Assembly (NCBI RefSeq): GCF_001641635.1
Contig: NZ_LUUB01000071.1
Location: 1-51,080 of the forward strand
Length of the DNA stretch: 51,080 nt
Source of the DNA: Bradyrhizobium centrolobii
GTDB taxonomy: Bacteria; Pseudomonadota; Alphaproteobacteria; Rhizobiales; Xanthobacteraceae
Direction of reading: 5' to 3'
Of the stretch, positions 32,642 to 40,827 are shown one piece after another (positions within the stretch are counted from its first letter, which is position 1; every line of letters starts with the position of its first letter). The notes under the pieces were generated by a model, which searched no databases, was not told the DNA's origin, and was given only the letters and a program-made list of their open reading frames with translations. Both the position numbers and the translations under genes were made by a program.

Positions 32642-35230
32642 GTGCTGCAGAGTGTAGTCGTTGCCGTCGTCAGGGCCTGTACCCGGTTTGCCTCTCTCGT
32701 CGTCGTCGTCGGGCTCCTGCTGGCGGTCGCAGCGAGCTATTACGCGGCGCGTCATTTCTCCATCAACACCGATATCAATTCGCTGATTTCCCAAAACCTC
32801 GATTGGCGGCAGCGCGACCAGCAGTTCGACCGCGCCTTCGACCGCGATGCGACGATCCTGGCCGTCGTGGAGGCGAAGACGCCGGAGATGACGACCGCCG
32901 CGGCGGACGCGCTCTATGCGAAGCTGAAGGACGACAAAGCCAACTTCCTGTCGATGCAGCAGCTCGGCACCGGCGAGTTCTTCGAGAGGAACGGCCTGTT
33001 ATTCCTCCCGACCGAAGAGGTCGCCAAGGCGACCAGCCAGTTCGAATCCGCCGCGCCCCTGGTCGAGATCATGGCGGGCGACCCTTCGATCCGCGGCCTG
33101 ACTGGAGCGCTGGAGACCGGGCTTGCCGGCGTCAAGCGGGGCCAGGTGAAGCTCGACAGCACCGAGCGGCCCTTCAACCTGATCGCGCAGACCGTCGAGA
33201 CCGTACTCAGCAAGGGCAACGCGACCTTCTCCTGGCGTGAGCTTATCAGTGACGAGCCGCTGTCGGATTCGGACAAGCGCGCGTTCATCGAGTTCAAGCC
33301 GATCCTCGACTACAACGCGCTGGAGCCCGGCAAGGACGCCACCGACGCGATCCGGAAAGCGGCGGCGGATCTTGATTTTCCGACCAGGTACCAGGCGCGG
33401 GTGCGGCTGACCGGCCCGGTTCCGATCGCCAACGAGGAATATGCCACCGTCCAGGAAGGCGCCGTCGTGAACGGTATCGGCACCGTCGTGGTCGTGCTGT
33501 TCATCCTGTGGCTCGCGCTGCATTCGGCGAAGATCATCTTCGCGGTGTTCGTGAACCTCTTCATTGGCCTCGCGCTGACCACGGCCGCCGGCCTGATGAT
33601 GGTCGGGTCGCTCAATCTGCTCTCGATCGCATTCGCCGTGCTGTTCGTCGGCCTGGGCGTCGATTTCGGGATCCAGTACAGCGTCCGCTACCGCTCCGAG
33701 CGCTACAAGCACGGCGATCTCTCGGGCGCGCTCGTGCTCGCGGCAAAGCGCTCGGCGGTGCCACTGTCGCTCGCGGCGATGGCGACGGCCGCCGGCTTCC
33801 TCTGCTTCATGCCGACCGACTACAAGGGTATCTCGGAGCTCGGCCAGATCGCGGGCGTCGGCATGCTGGTGGCGTTCCTCTCCTCGATCACCGTGCTGCC
33901 GGCGCTGTTGAAGCTTCTGAACCCGCCCGGTGAGGAGGAGCCGGTCGGTTATGCCTTCCTGGCGCCGCTCGATCACTTCCTGGAGAAGCACCGCGTGCTG
34001 ATCGTGGGCGGCACGCTGCTGCTCGCGCTCGGCGGCCTGCCGCTGCTCTACTTCATGAAGTTCGACTTCAATCCGATGAACCTGCGCAACCCGAATGCCG
34101 AATCGATCGCGACCTTCCTCGACCTGCGCAAGGATCCGAACACCGGCGCCAATGCCATCAACGTGATGACCACGTCCGAGGAGCAGGCGAGGCAGGTCGA
34201 GGCCAGGCTCGAGAAGGTGCCGGAAGTGCTGCGGGTGATGTCGCTCGACAGTTTCGTGCCGCAGGACCAGGAGCCGAAGCTGAAGCTGATTGCGCAGGGG
34301 GCGAAGGTGCTGAACCCCGCGCTCAACCCGGACCAGATCGATCCGGCGCCGTCGGATCAGGAGAACGTCGAGTCGCTGAAATCCTCAGTCGACAATCTGC
34401 GCAGGACCGCCGGCGACGCGAAGGGCCCGGGCGCCGTCGCCTCGCGCCGCCTGGCGGATGCGCTCGAGAAACTCGCCAAAGCGGATGAAGTGACACGCAA
34501 CAAGGCCCAGGACGTCTTCGTCACGCCAATGAAGATCGTGTTCGACCAGCTCCGAAATGCGATGCGGGCCGAACCCGTCACCCTGAAGTCGCTGCCTCCC
34601 GATCTCGTCAACGCCTGGAAGAGCAAGGACGGGATCATCCGCGTCGAGGCGCTGCCCAAGGGCGATCCCAACGACAACGATACGCTGCGTAAATTCGCGG
34701 CAGCCGTGCTCGCGGCCGAGCCGACCGCCATCGGCGGACCGGTCTCGATCCTGAAATCCGGCGATACCGTTGTGAAGGCGTTCATCCACGCCGGTATCTA
34801 CGCGCTGCTCGTGATCGGCCTGTTGCTGTGGATCACGCTGCGCCGGTTCGCCGACGTGCTGATGACGCTGGTGCCGCTGCTGGTTGCAGGCGCGGTGACG
34901 CTCGAGATCTGCGTGTTGATCGGCTTGCCGCTCAACTTCGCCAACATCGTCGCGTTCCCGCTGCTGCTCGGCGTCGGCGTCGCCTTCAAGATCTACTATG
35001 TCGTGGCCTGGCGCTCCGGCAGAACGAATCTGCTCCAGACCAGCCTGACGCGCGCGATCTTTTTCAGCGCCCTGACCACGGCCACCGCGTTCGGCAGCCT
35101 GTGGCTGTCGAGCCATCCCGGCACGTCGAGCATGGGCAAGCTGCTGGCGCTGTCGCTGGTGACGACGCTTGCCGCCGTGCTGCTGTTTCAGCCGGCTCTA
35201 ATGGGTAAACCCCGCAATCTCAGGGAGTAG
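32642..35230 (+). CDS. hpnN: Hopanoid RND transporter
   Basis: HpnN moves hopanoids from the inner to the outer membrane. The 862-residue product has the duplicated RND/MMPL form: helix 1 (about 15-35), a large periplasmic domain (36-270), a helix bundle (275-425) with SIAFAVLFVGLGVDFGIQYS, a seventh helix (about 447-470), a second periplasmic domain (475-715) and a final bundle (720-850). The start is GTG 32642, with a weak GAAAG site. The stop lies 33 bases inside the 3' end of the convergent DUF2147 gene. hpnO follows 0.74 kb downstream. An EcfG-type promoter precedes it. Confidence 0.9.
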   Translation: MLQSVVVAVVRACTRFASLVVVVGLLLAVAASYYAARHFSINTDINSLISQNLDWRQRDQQFDRAFDRDATILAVVEAKTPEMTTAAADALYAKLKDDKANFLSMQQLGTGEFFERNGLLFLPTEEVAKATSQFESAAPLVEIMAGDPSIRGLTGALETGLAGVKRGQVKLDSTERPFNLIAQTVETVLSKGNATFSWRELISDEPLSDSDKRAFIEFKPILDYNALEPGKDATDAIRKAAADLDFPTRYQARVRLTGPVPIANEEYATVQEGAVVNGIGTVVVVLFILWLALHSAKIIFAVFVNLFIGLALTTAAGLMMVGSLNLLSIAFAVLFVGLGVDFGIQYSVRYRSERYKHGDLSGALVLAAKRSAVPLSLAAMATAAGFLCFMPTDYKGISELGQIAGVGMLVAFLSSITVLPALLKLLNPPGEEEPVGYAFLAPLDHFLEKHRVLIVGGTLLLALGGLPLLYFMKFDFNPMNLRNPNAESIATFLDLRKDPNTGANAINVMTTSEEQARQVEARLEKVPEVLRVMSLDSFVPQDQEPKLKLIAQGAKVLNPALNPDQIDPAPSDQENVESLKSSVDNLRRTAGDAKGPGAVASRRLADALEKLAKADEVTRNKAQDVFVTPMKIVFDQLRNAMRAEPVTLKSLPPDLVNAWKSKDGIIRVEALPKGDPNDNDTLRKFAAAVLAAEPTAIGGPVSILKSGDTVVKAFIHAGIYALLVIGLLLWITLRRFADVLMTLVPLLVAGAVTLEICVLIGLPLNFANIVAFPLLLGVGVAFKIYYVVAWRSGRTNLLQTSLTRAIFFSALTTATAFGSLWLSSHPGTSSMGKLLALSLVTTLAAVLLFQPALMGKPRNLRE

Positions 35231-35824
35231 GCAGATGTCGCCGACGGGGTCGGCGGCACCCTTCTGACCGGGCTTGGCCGCGCTCGCGGACTTTGCAGTT
35301 CCGGGTGCAGGCGCGGTGGCGCCCGTCGTGGCTCCGGCTTTCGGCGCCGCTCCAGGGGACTTTGGCGCGCCCTTGGCCATGGCGTTGGCAAGGCTCGCGG
35401 GAATCGGCGGCCCAACGCGCGTCCAGGTCTCACCGCCGCACAGGAAGCCCAAGACGCAGCCCTTGATCTCGAGCTGGTCGGTGCCGACCGGGCTGATGGT
35501 CGCGCTGTAGAGCTGACCGTCCTTGGCGTTATAGACCTGACCTTCCCACTGATCCGCGCCAGCCTTCTTCTTCATGTCGATCAGGGTCGGCATGCCCAGC
35601 GTCGGCCTGTTCTTTTTTGAGACATCCGGGTTGTTCTCGTCGCGGCCGCCGGGCTGCTTTTCCCAGGAAACTGCGCCCCACATGCTGCCATTGCATTGTG
35701 CGACTCGGATGTTGGCGACGCCGTCGGCGACCCGCCAGTCGCCGGTGGGATCGGCGGCGAGCGCCGGTGTCAGGCAGGTGTAACCGCCAGCCAGTAATAT
35801 TCCGGTGTAAAGGGCCAAACGCAT
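35198..35824 (-). CDS. Secreted DUF2147-domain protein
   Basis: The 208-residue product has a signal peptide (residues 1-24, ending PALAAD) and a DUF2147 domain: TGDWRVADGVANIRVAQC, MWGAVSWEKQPGG, WEGQVYNAKDGQLYSATI and LEIKGCVLGFLCGGETWTRV. A low-complexity Ala/Pro/Lys tail of about 60 residues follows. Function is unknown; the domain is a periplasmic beta-barrel-like unit. It is read against hpnN and hpnO, and its last 33 bases overlap the end of hpnN. ATG 35824 (MRLALYTG) puts the signal peptide at the terminus. Confidence 0.8.
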   Translation of the reverse strand: MRLALYTGILLAGGYTCLTPALAADPTGDWRVADGVANIRVAQCNGSMWGAVSWEKQPGGRDENNPDVSKKNRPTLGMPTLIDMKKKAGADQWEGQVYNAKDGQLYSATISPVGTDQLEIKGCVLGFLCGGETWTRVGPPIPASLANAMAKGAPKSPGAAPKAGATTGATAPAPGTAKSASAAKPGQKGAADPVGDICLLPEIAGFTH

Positions 35825-35965
35825 GATATTCCCTTGGCAGTGCAACATGGTCTAAAGCTGTGCTTGCGAAGATGGTCCGAAAAAGGGCAAAAGGCCGCAC
35901 AGACGGTTTTCAGATACGGTCCGTTTTCTGTTGACGACACGGCCCTCAACCGAAGTATGTAGCGG

Positions 35966-37357
35966 ATGCACAGTCCAAATCCAGACATGTCCCAACTGTT
36001 CGCGGACCGTCAGGCCCAGCGCAGCGCCCTGCATAATCGGTACCTGAACGAGCAGTTCGTTCGGGTTCTCAAGACCATCGGTTACGATGTGGGCTTCCAG
36101 AAGGGGCAGGGGCAGTACCTCTACGATCGCGATGGCGCCCGCTATCTCGACCTGCTGTCCGGATTCGGCGTGTTCGCGATCGGGCGCAATCATCCGGTGA
36201 TGCGCGAGGCGCTCAAGAGCGTGCTCGATGCCGACCTGCCCAACCTCGTCCAGTTCGACGTCTCGACGCTCGCCGGCGTGCTTGCCGAGCGGCTCCTGAA
36301 ATATGTTCCCTATCTCGACAAGGCGTTCTTCGCCAATTCCGGCGCGGAATGCGTCGAGGCGGCGATCAAGTTCGCGCGCGGCGCCACCGGGCGGCCGGGC
36401 ATCGTCTACTGCGCCCACGGCTATCACGGCCTGACCTATGGCGCGCTGTCGCTGACGGGCGATCCGAACTTCCGCACCGGTTTCGAGCCGCTGCTGCCGG
36501 GCTGCACCCCGGTCCCGTTCAACGACCTGGCCGCGCTGGAAAAGGCGTTGTCGTCCCGCGAAGTCGCGGCCTTCATCGTCGAGCCGATCCAGGGCAAGGG
36601 CGTCAACATGCCCTCGGACGAGTTCCTGTCGGGCGCTGCCGCGCTGTGCAAGAAATACGGCACGCTGTTCGTCGCGGACGAGATCCAGACCGGCATGGGC
36701 CGCACCGGCCGCTTCCTCGCGGTCGAGCACTGGAACGTCGAGCCCGACATGGTGCTCTTGTCGAAGTCGCTGTCCGGCGGCCACGTGCCGGTCGGCGCCG
36801 TGCTGACCCGAAAGAACATCTTCGACAAGATCTTCAACCAGATGGATCGTGCGGTGGTGCACGGCTCGACCTTCTCCAAGAACGATCTAGCCATGGCCGC
36901 GGGCATAGCCACGCTGGATGTGATGGAATCGGAGAAGCTGATCGAGGCCGCCGCCAAGCGCGGCGCCGAGCTTCGCCTCGCGCTGACGCGCATGGTGCCC
37001 GGCTACGAGCTGATGAAAGAGGTGCGCGGCAAGGGGCTGATGATCGGCGTCGAGTTCGGCCCGCCGAAATCGTTGCGTCTGCGGGCCTCCTGGAATGTGC
37101 TGGAGGCCGCCAACAAGGGCCTGTTCTGCCAGCTCATCACCGTGCCGCTGTTCAAGGACCACAAGATCCTGACCCAGGTCGCCGGCCACGGCAGCCACAC
37201 CATCAAGCTGCTGCCGCCGCTCACCATCACCGAAGAAGACTGCAACTGGATCGAGCGCGCCTTCGACGACGTCATCGCCGGCAGCCACAAGGTCCCCGGC
37301 GCGATCTGGTCGCTCGGCAAGACGCTGGTGGATAATGCGGTGAGAAGGTCGGCGTAG
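35966..37357 (+). CDS. hpnO: Hopanoid aminotransferase (aminobacteriohopanetriol synthesis)
   Basis: HpnO places the amino group on the C35 side chain, making aminobacteriohopanetriol from the ribosylhopane-derived aldehyde. The 463-residue product is a class III PLP aminotransferase: DLLSGFGVFAIGRNHP, FFANSGAECVEAAIKFAR, CAHGYHGLTYGALS, FVADEIQTGMGRTG and the Schiff-base lysine 267 in LLSKSLSGGHVPVGAV. ATG 35966 or 35987 may be the start. It is oriented as hpnN but separated from it by the DUF2147 gene, so it needs its own promoter in the 141-base gap upstream. Confidence 0.9.
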   Translation: MHSPNPDMSQLFADRQAQRSALHNRYLNEQFVRVLKTIGYDVGFQKGQGQYLYDRDGARYLDLLSGFGVFAIGRNHPVMREALKSVLDADLPNLVQFDVSTLAGVLAERLLKYVPYLDKAFFANSGAECVEAAIKFARGATGRPGIVYCAHGYHGLTYGALSLTGDPNFRTGFEPLLPGCTPVPFNDLAALEKALSSREVAAFIVEPIQGKGVNMPSDEFLSGAAALCKKYGTLFVADEIQTGMGRTGRFLAVEHWNVEPDMVLLSKSLSGGHVPVGAVLTRKNIFDKIFNQMDRAVVHGSTFSKNDLAMAAGIATLDVMESEKLIEAAAKRGAELRLALTRMVPGYELMKEVRGKGLMIGVEFGPPKSLRLRASWNVLEAANKGLFCQLITVPLFKDHKILTQVAGHGSHTIKLLPPLTITEEDCNWIERAFDDVIAGSHKVPGAIWSLGKTLVDNAVRRSA

Positions 37358-37362
37358 GAATC

Positions 37363-37448
37363 GTAGCCCGGATGAAGCGAAGCGCAATCCGGGAGTCCAG
37401 ATACTTGTGCGATTGGCCCCGGATTGCGCTTCCCTCCGTCCGGGCTAC
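37363..37448. repeat. Palindromic intergenic repeat, copy 1
   Basis: GTAGCCCGGATGAAGCGAAG at the left and its near complement CCGTCCGGGCTAC at the right, each with an inner CGCAATCCGGG/CCCCGGATTGCG pair, form a long imperfect hairpin. It lies directly after hpnO and may also end transcription. A second copy is at 37915, and half a copy (CGTAGCCCGAAGCG) lies near 30001. Confidence 0.8.
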
Positions 37449-37460
37449 AAGACTGGCAAC

Positions 37461-37905
37461 ATGTCGCTTTTAAGCAAGTTGCGCGATGTATTGATCGCTG
37501 GCGCAATCTTGTCGATTGCCGTGACGGTTTCCAACGCCGCGCCGTCCGATGATAGCGGCGTCACCGTTTACTCCGACATCTGCTACCACGCGGAGGCGGG
37601 TGATCTCCTGGGGACTCGAGTCGTTCTGCTTCGACTCAAGGGCGGAGATTATGTTGTCTATCAGATTGCCGAGAGAGCTTGCTGAACCTCAGATTGGAAC
37701 GGCAACCGTCGATCCGAAGAACGGAGACATCTCCTTCAAGATTGCGCAGCCTGACCAACCCGGCGCATCGTTCAAGGGAAAGATGACGGCCCAAGCGTTG
37801 ATCGGGAGTTTCGACAACAAGAATTGGACAAACCGGAAGGGCGAGCAGACCTTCCGCCTGCCGAGGATCGCCGGCCGCCAGCAGTCATATCCGAGCTGCG
37901 ACTAG
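37461..37905 (+). pseudogene. Small secreted protein, frameshifted
   Basis: ATG 37461 opens a signal peptide (MSLLSKLRDVLIAGAILSIA, ending SNAA) and a mature part VTVYSDICYHAEAGDLLGTR followed by GDYVVYQIAE, then stops at 37685. The adjacent frame continues the protein as ELAEPQIGTATVDPKNGDI, GASFKGKMTAQALIGSFDNK and GEQTFRLPRIAG to 37905. Removing one A from the GAGAGA at 37671-37676 restores a single frame of about 147 codons. The family is not recognised. The gene lies exactly between two copies of a palindromic repeat. Confidence 0.65.
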
Positions 37906-37914
37906 TTAGCCTCC

Positions 37915-38000
37915 GTAGCCGCGATGAAGCGCAGCGAAATTCGGGAATCCAAATCCTTGTGAGATTCGCCCCGGATTGCGCTGCGCTCCATCCGGGCTAC
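37915..38000. repeat. Palindromic intergenic repeat, copy 2
   Basis: This copy has the same length and layout as copy 1, with GTAGCCGCGATGAAGCGCAG at the left and CTCCATCCGGGCTAC at the right, and the same inner CCCCGGATTGCG. It lies seven bases from the 3' end of the anti-sigma gene. Confidence 0.8.
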
Positions 38001-38006
38001 GGGTCG

Positions 38007-38771
38007 TCACCCCTCCACATTCACCTTCATCGCCGCCTCGAACTTGTCGACGAATTCGGTGAGCTCGTCGGCGCCGAGATCGCTGACGGCCCAGAAGTTC
38101 AGGCCGCGATTGCCCCAGCGACGGCAGTTGAAGCCCTGCATGGTCTCGGTCTTCGGCGCGCGATACTCGATGTTAGAGGTCTGCGACACGAACAGGTTGA
38201 TGACATGCTGGCGGCGCCGGTAGACCACTGCGCCGATCGCGCGGGCGTCGATGTAATCGAGCCGGCCGCCGACGAGCGTAAAACCCTGCGCGGTGAGATC
38301 GATGACGGGCGGGGCGACATCGAGCTTGCCGTTGAACCACGGCTTGACCGTGTGCTGGTCGGTCGAGATCACGTCGGTGAGGTGGCCCGCCTGGAGCGAG
38401 CGCAGATGCGCGGAGACGACCTCCGAAAGGATGCGCTGCTGATCGTCCTGGCGCAGCACCACGGCGACCACGCCGCTGGCGGCGAGGGCGGAGACCGCCG
38501 AGCCCATCGCGAAGCCGCGCAACACGGAGCGCCGGCTGGGTTGCCGCTGCGGTTGCGGCAGCGACGCCTCGATGCGCGCGCGCAATCTGTCCGGCGCGGT
38601 GTAGCGCAGGTTCGTATCGGCGAGCACGCGCTGCATTTCGCGTTGCGCCGCAAGTTCGGCGGCGCAGGCCGGGCAGCTTGCGATATGCGCCTCGATCTCG
38701 CGCGCATGGCCGGCATCGAGCTCGTTGTCGAGCAGCGCGTGAAGCAGGATTTTTGCTTCGTCGCAGGTCAT
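38007..38771 (-). CDS. Membrane anti-sigma factor with zinc-binding domain
   Basis: The 254-residue product restrains the ECF sigma factor encoded just upstream. The N-terminal anti-sigma zinc domain is evident (residues 1-42, with CDEAKILLHALLDNELD and the H-x3-C-x2-C motif HIASCPAC). A single transmembrane helix lies at about 85-107 (GFAMGSAVSALAASGVVAVV), followed by a periplasmic domain of about 145 residues containing FNGKLDVAPPVIDL and RRWGNRGLNFWAVSDL. Start ATG 38771 overlaps the sigma gene stop (ATGA), the usual coupling of such pairs. Confidence 0.9.
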   Translation of the reverse strand: MTCDEAKILLHALLDNELDAGHAREIEAHIASCPACAAELAAQREMQRVLADTNLRYTAPDRLRARIEASLPQPQRQPSRRSVLRGFAMGSAVSALAASGVVAVVLRQDDQQRILSEVVSAHLRSLQAGHLTDVISTDQHTVKPWFNGKLDVAPPVIDLTAQGFTLVGGRLDYIDARAIGAVVYRRRQHVINLFVSQTSNIEYRAPKTETMQGFNCRRWGNRGLNFWAVSDLGADELTEFVDKFEAAMKVNVEG

Positions 38772-39316
38772 CTCGAGTGCTCCTCTCCCGCCATCCAGGC
38801 CGCGCGCAGCATGGCGCGGGCCCGCGCGAGGCGGGACATCACGGTGCCGACAGGCGCGCCGACGGCCTCGGCGATTTCACGATAGGACAGGTTGTTGATC
38901 TCCCGCAGCACGAATGTTTCCTTGAACGGTTCGGCGAGCGCATCGATCAGCTTGCGGATGGCGCCGGCATCTCGGCTGCGCAGCACTTCAGTCTCCGGGC
39001 TCGCCTCGGTCTCTTGCCACATCGGCGTTTGCTCGGCGGCCCCGGGCGTATCCTCGATCGCGGCGTGCGAATGCGCGCGCCTTGCATATTCGGCGTTGCA
39101 GACGTTGCGCAGGATCGCGAACAGCCACGGCTTCATCGCCGGTCCGCGATAGCTGTCAAAATGCTTCAGCGCGCGCAGATAGCACTCCTGCACCGCATCC
39201 TCGGCGTCGGAGGCATCGCGCAGCAGATAGCGCGCGAGCGTGTAGACGTCGTCGAGATAGGGCAGCGCAGCCTCGCGGAAGCGTTCGGCCTTTTGCAAAT
39301 CGTCTGTGCCGGGCAT
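38768..39316 (-). CDS. ECF-type RNA polymerase sigma factor
   Basis: The 182-residue product has sigma region 2 (about residues 15-80: LARYLLRDASDAEDAVQECY, then FDSYRGPAMKPWLFAILRN) and region 4 (about 125-175: FVLREINNLSYREIAEAVGA, then GTVMSRLARARAML). It has no region 3. ATG 39316 (MPGTDDLQK) is taken as start; the upstream frame to 39451 has no signal of its own. It is the third gene after the phosphoesterase and cupredoxin genes on the same strand, and the anti-sigma gene follows. The two upstream genes are the likely members of its own regulon. Confidence 0.92.
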   Translation of the reverse strand: MPGTDDLQKAERFREAALPYLDDVYTLARYLLRDASDAEDAVQECYLRALKHFDSYRGPAMKPWLFAILRNVCNAEYARRAHSHAAIEDTPGAAEQTPMWQETEASPETEVLRSRDAGAIRKLIDALAEPFKETFVLREINNLSYREIAEAVGAPVGTVMSRLARARAMLRAAWMAGEEHSR

Positions 39317-39443
39317 CGCCTCTCGCTTTGCCTCTTGTTTTGCTGGTTGCTTCGTTTCTTCCCTGGGTCCGACTGAAAGTGCACGAGCCCGGCCGGCGTG
39401 GGACCACCGGCCGGGCAGCACGGAGATGCCTTGGTTCGAGATG

Positions 39444-39767
39444 TTACTCAACCTTGATCATCCCCGTCATGTGCGGGTGCAACGAACAAAAATATTTGTA
39501 GTCGCCCGCGTTCGTAAAGGTGAAGGAGAACTTGTCGTCGGTGTCCAGGGTCTTGGACCTGAACTTGCCGGCCGACACCACGGTGTGGGGGATGTCGTCC
39601 CGATTGGTCCAGGTTACCGTGGTGCCGACCTTGATCTTCATCTCGGCCGGCTGAAAGACGAAATTGTCGATATGCACCTCCATGTCGTCGGCGCGGGCGT
39701 TTGTGGCGGGCAGCAGAACGGCCGCGGCCACGGCGACACCGAAGTCGCGGCGAGTGAGCGTCTTCAT
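39444..39767 (-). CDS. Periplasmic type I copper protein (cupredoxin)
   Basis: The 107-residue product has a Tat-like signal (TRRDFGVAVAAAVLLP, cleavage near NARA). It then has a plastocyanin/amicyanin-type domain with all four copper ligands: His in DIPHTVV and Cys, His and Met in YFCSLHPHMTGM. It probably carries electrons in the periplasm or binds copper. It lies 12 bases after the metallophosphoesterase gene and 127 bases before the ECF sigma gene, all on one strand. Confidence 0.88.
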   Translation of the reverse strand: MKTLTRRDFGVAVAAAVLLPATNARADDMEVHIDNFVFQPAEMKIKVGTTVTWTNRDDIPHTVVSAGKFRSKTLDTDDKFSFTFTNAGDYKYFCSLHPHMTGMIKVE

Positions 39768-39779
39768 GGTCGGCTTCCG

Positions 39780-40718
39780 TCAGCCCTGGAGTGGCGTGTC
39801 GATGATGGCAAGGCGCTGATCGCCCTGCGTGAAGTTGACGCTGGCGACCCCGAGCATGGAGCGGAGTTTTGCGTCCTCGACCTTCATTGGCCCGGGCGAG
39901 GGGGCTGTTCCCGGCGCCGGCTGCGGGAAGGCAGTGGAGCGCGCGGTGTGGAAGGTGACGTTGCCCTCGACCTTCTGCATCACCTGGTGGATGTGCCCGT
40001 TCAGCACGGTGACCGAGCCAAAACCTTTGACGTATTCGAGAGCGCGCGCGCCGTCCTCGGTACCCCAGCCCCATTGCGGATAGACGGTCCAGAGCGGGAT
40101 GTGGGCGAACAGCACGATCGGCGTGGATTTCGATTTGCCGCGCAGATCGTCCTCCAGCCATTCGAGCTGCTCGGCGCCGAGATTGCCGAGCCCGCCCGCC
40201 TTGAGGTCGACGACATTGACGAGGCCGATGAAGTGCACGCCGCCGGCGTCGAAGGAGTACCAGCCCTGGCCCTTCGTGCCGCGGCCGTAGCGTTCGCGAT
40301 AGAACTTCACCTCCTCGTCAAGGAAGTCGTGTTCGCCGGGCACGTAGTGCACATCCAGCTTGGTCTGCGAGATGATGCGCTCGGCATTGTCGAACTCGGC
40401 CGTCTTCGACAGATGGGTGATGTCGCCGGTGTGGATCATGAACGACGGCTTGGCCGGCATCGCGTTGATCTTGTTGACGGCTTCCTCCAGCGTGCCGAGC
40501 GCGTTGGGATTGGCCGGCTTGTCGAAGCCGACATGGCTGTCGCTGATCTGCAAGAAGGTCATGCCCGGGGTGGTCGCGGCTTGCGCGGAATCGATGATGC
40601 CGAGCGAACGCGGCACGCCGCCCGTGATGGTCCAGAGCACTCCGGTGCCGGCCCAGGTCATGCATTCCAGCACCTTGCGGCGGCTGACGCCGTCTTCGCC
40701 ATGATCGTGTCCGCTCAT
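39780..40718 (-). CDS. Secreted metallophosphoesterase
   Basis: The 312-residue product has a Tat-type signal (SRRKVLECMTWAGTGVLWTI, cleavage near AQAA) and a calcineurin-like metallophosphatase domain. The metal-site motifs are FLQISDSHVGF (D-x-H), MIHTGDITHL (G-D), VPGEHD (G-E-H-D in place of G-N-H-D), LFAHIPLW and LNGHIHQ (G-H-x-H). The fold is that of phosphodiesterases such as CpdA, but the export signal points to an extracytoplasmic substrate, which is unknown. It heads the group with the cupredoxin, ECF sigma and anti-sigma genes. ATG 40718 has AGAGGAGATG upstream. Confidence 0.88.
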   Translation of the reverse strand: MSGHDHGEDGVSRRKVLECMTWAGTGVLWTITGGVPRSLGIIDSAQAATTPGMTFLQISDSHVGFDKPANPNALGTLEEAVNKINAMPAKPSFMIHTGDITHLSKTAEFDNAERIISQTKLDVHYVPGEHDFLDEEVKFYRERYGRGTKGQGWYSFDAGGVHFIGLVNVVDLKAGGLGNLGAEQLEWLEDDLRGKSKSTPIVLFAHIPLWTVYPQWGWGTEDGARALEYVKGFGSVTVLNGHIHQVMQKVEGNVTFHTARSTAFPQPAPGTAPSPGPMKVEDAKLRSMLGVASVNFTQGDQRLAIIDTPLQG

Positions 40719-40758
40719 CGCGCATCTCCTCTCGCCCGGAATTGGGCTTCGGGGAGGT

Positions 40759-40785
40759 GATTAGGGGAGGGAGGGACTTATTCCC
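40759..40785 (-). promoter_or_regulatory. Candidate ECF-type promoter before the phosphoesterase gene
   Basis: On the minus strand GGGAATAA (40785-40778) is followed after 13 bases by CTAATC (40764-40759), about 40 bases before the gene start. The GGAAT-type -35 fits many ECF sigma factors, and autoregulation of the group would be expected. Only one instance is visible, so this is tentative. Confidence 0.3.
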
Positions 40786-40827
40786 GGATGCGATGACGAT
40801 TTCGTGAGCGCCGGAAGGTCCGAGGAT

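Noticed and set aside
39306..40760. 484-codon plus-strand open frame
   Set aside because: It is antisense to the cupredoxin and phosphoesterase genes, both with complete metal-binding motifs.
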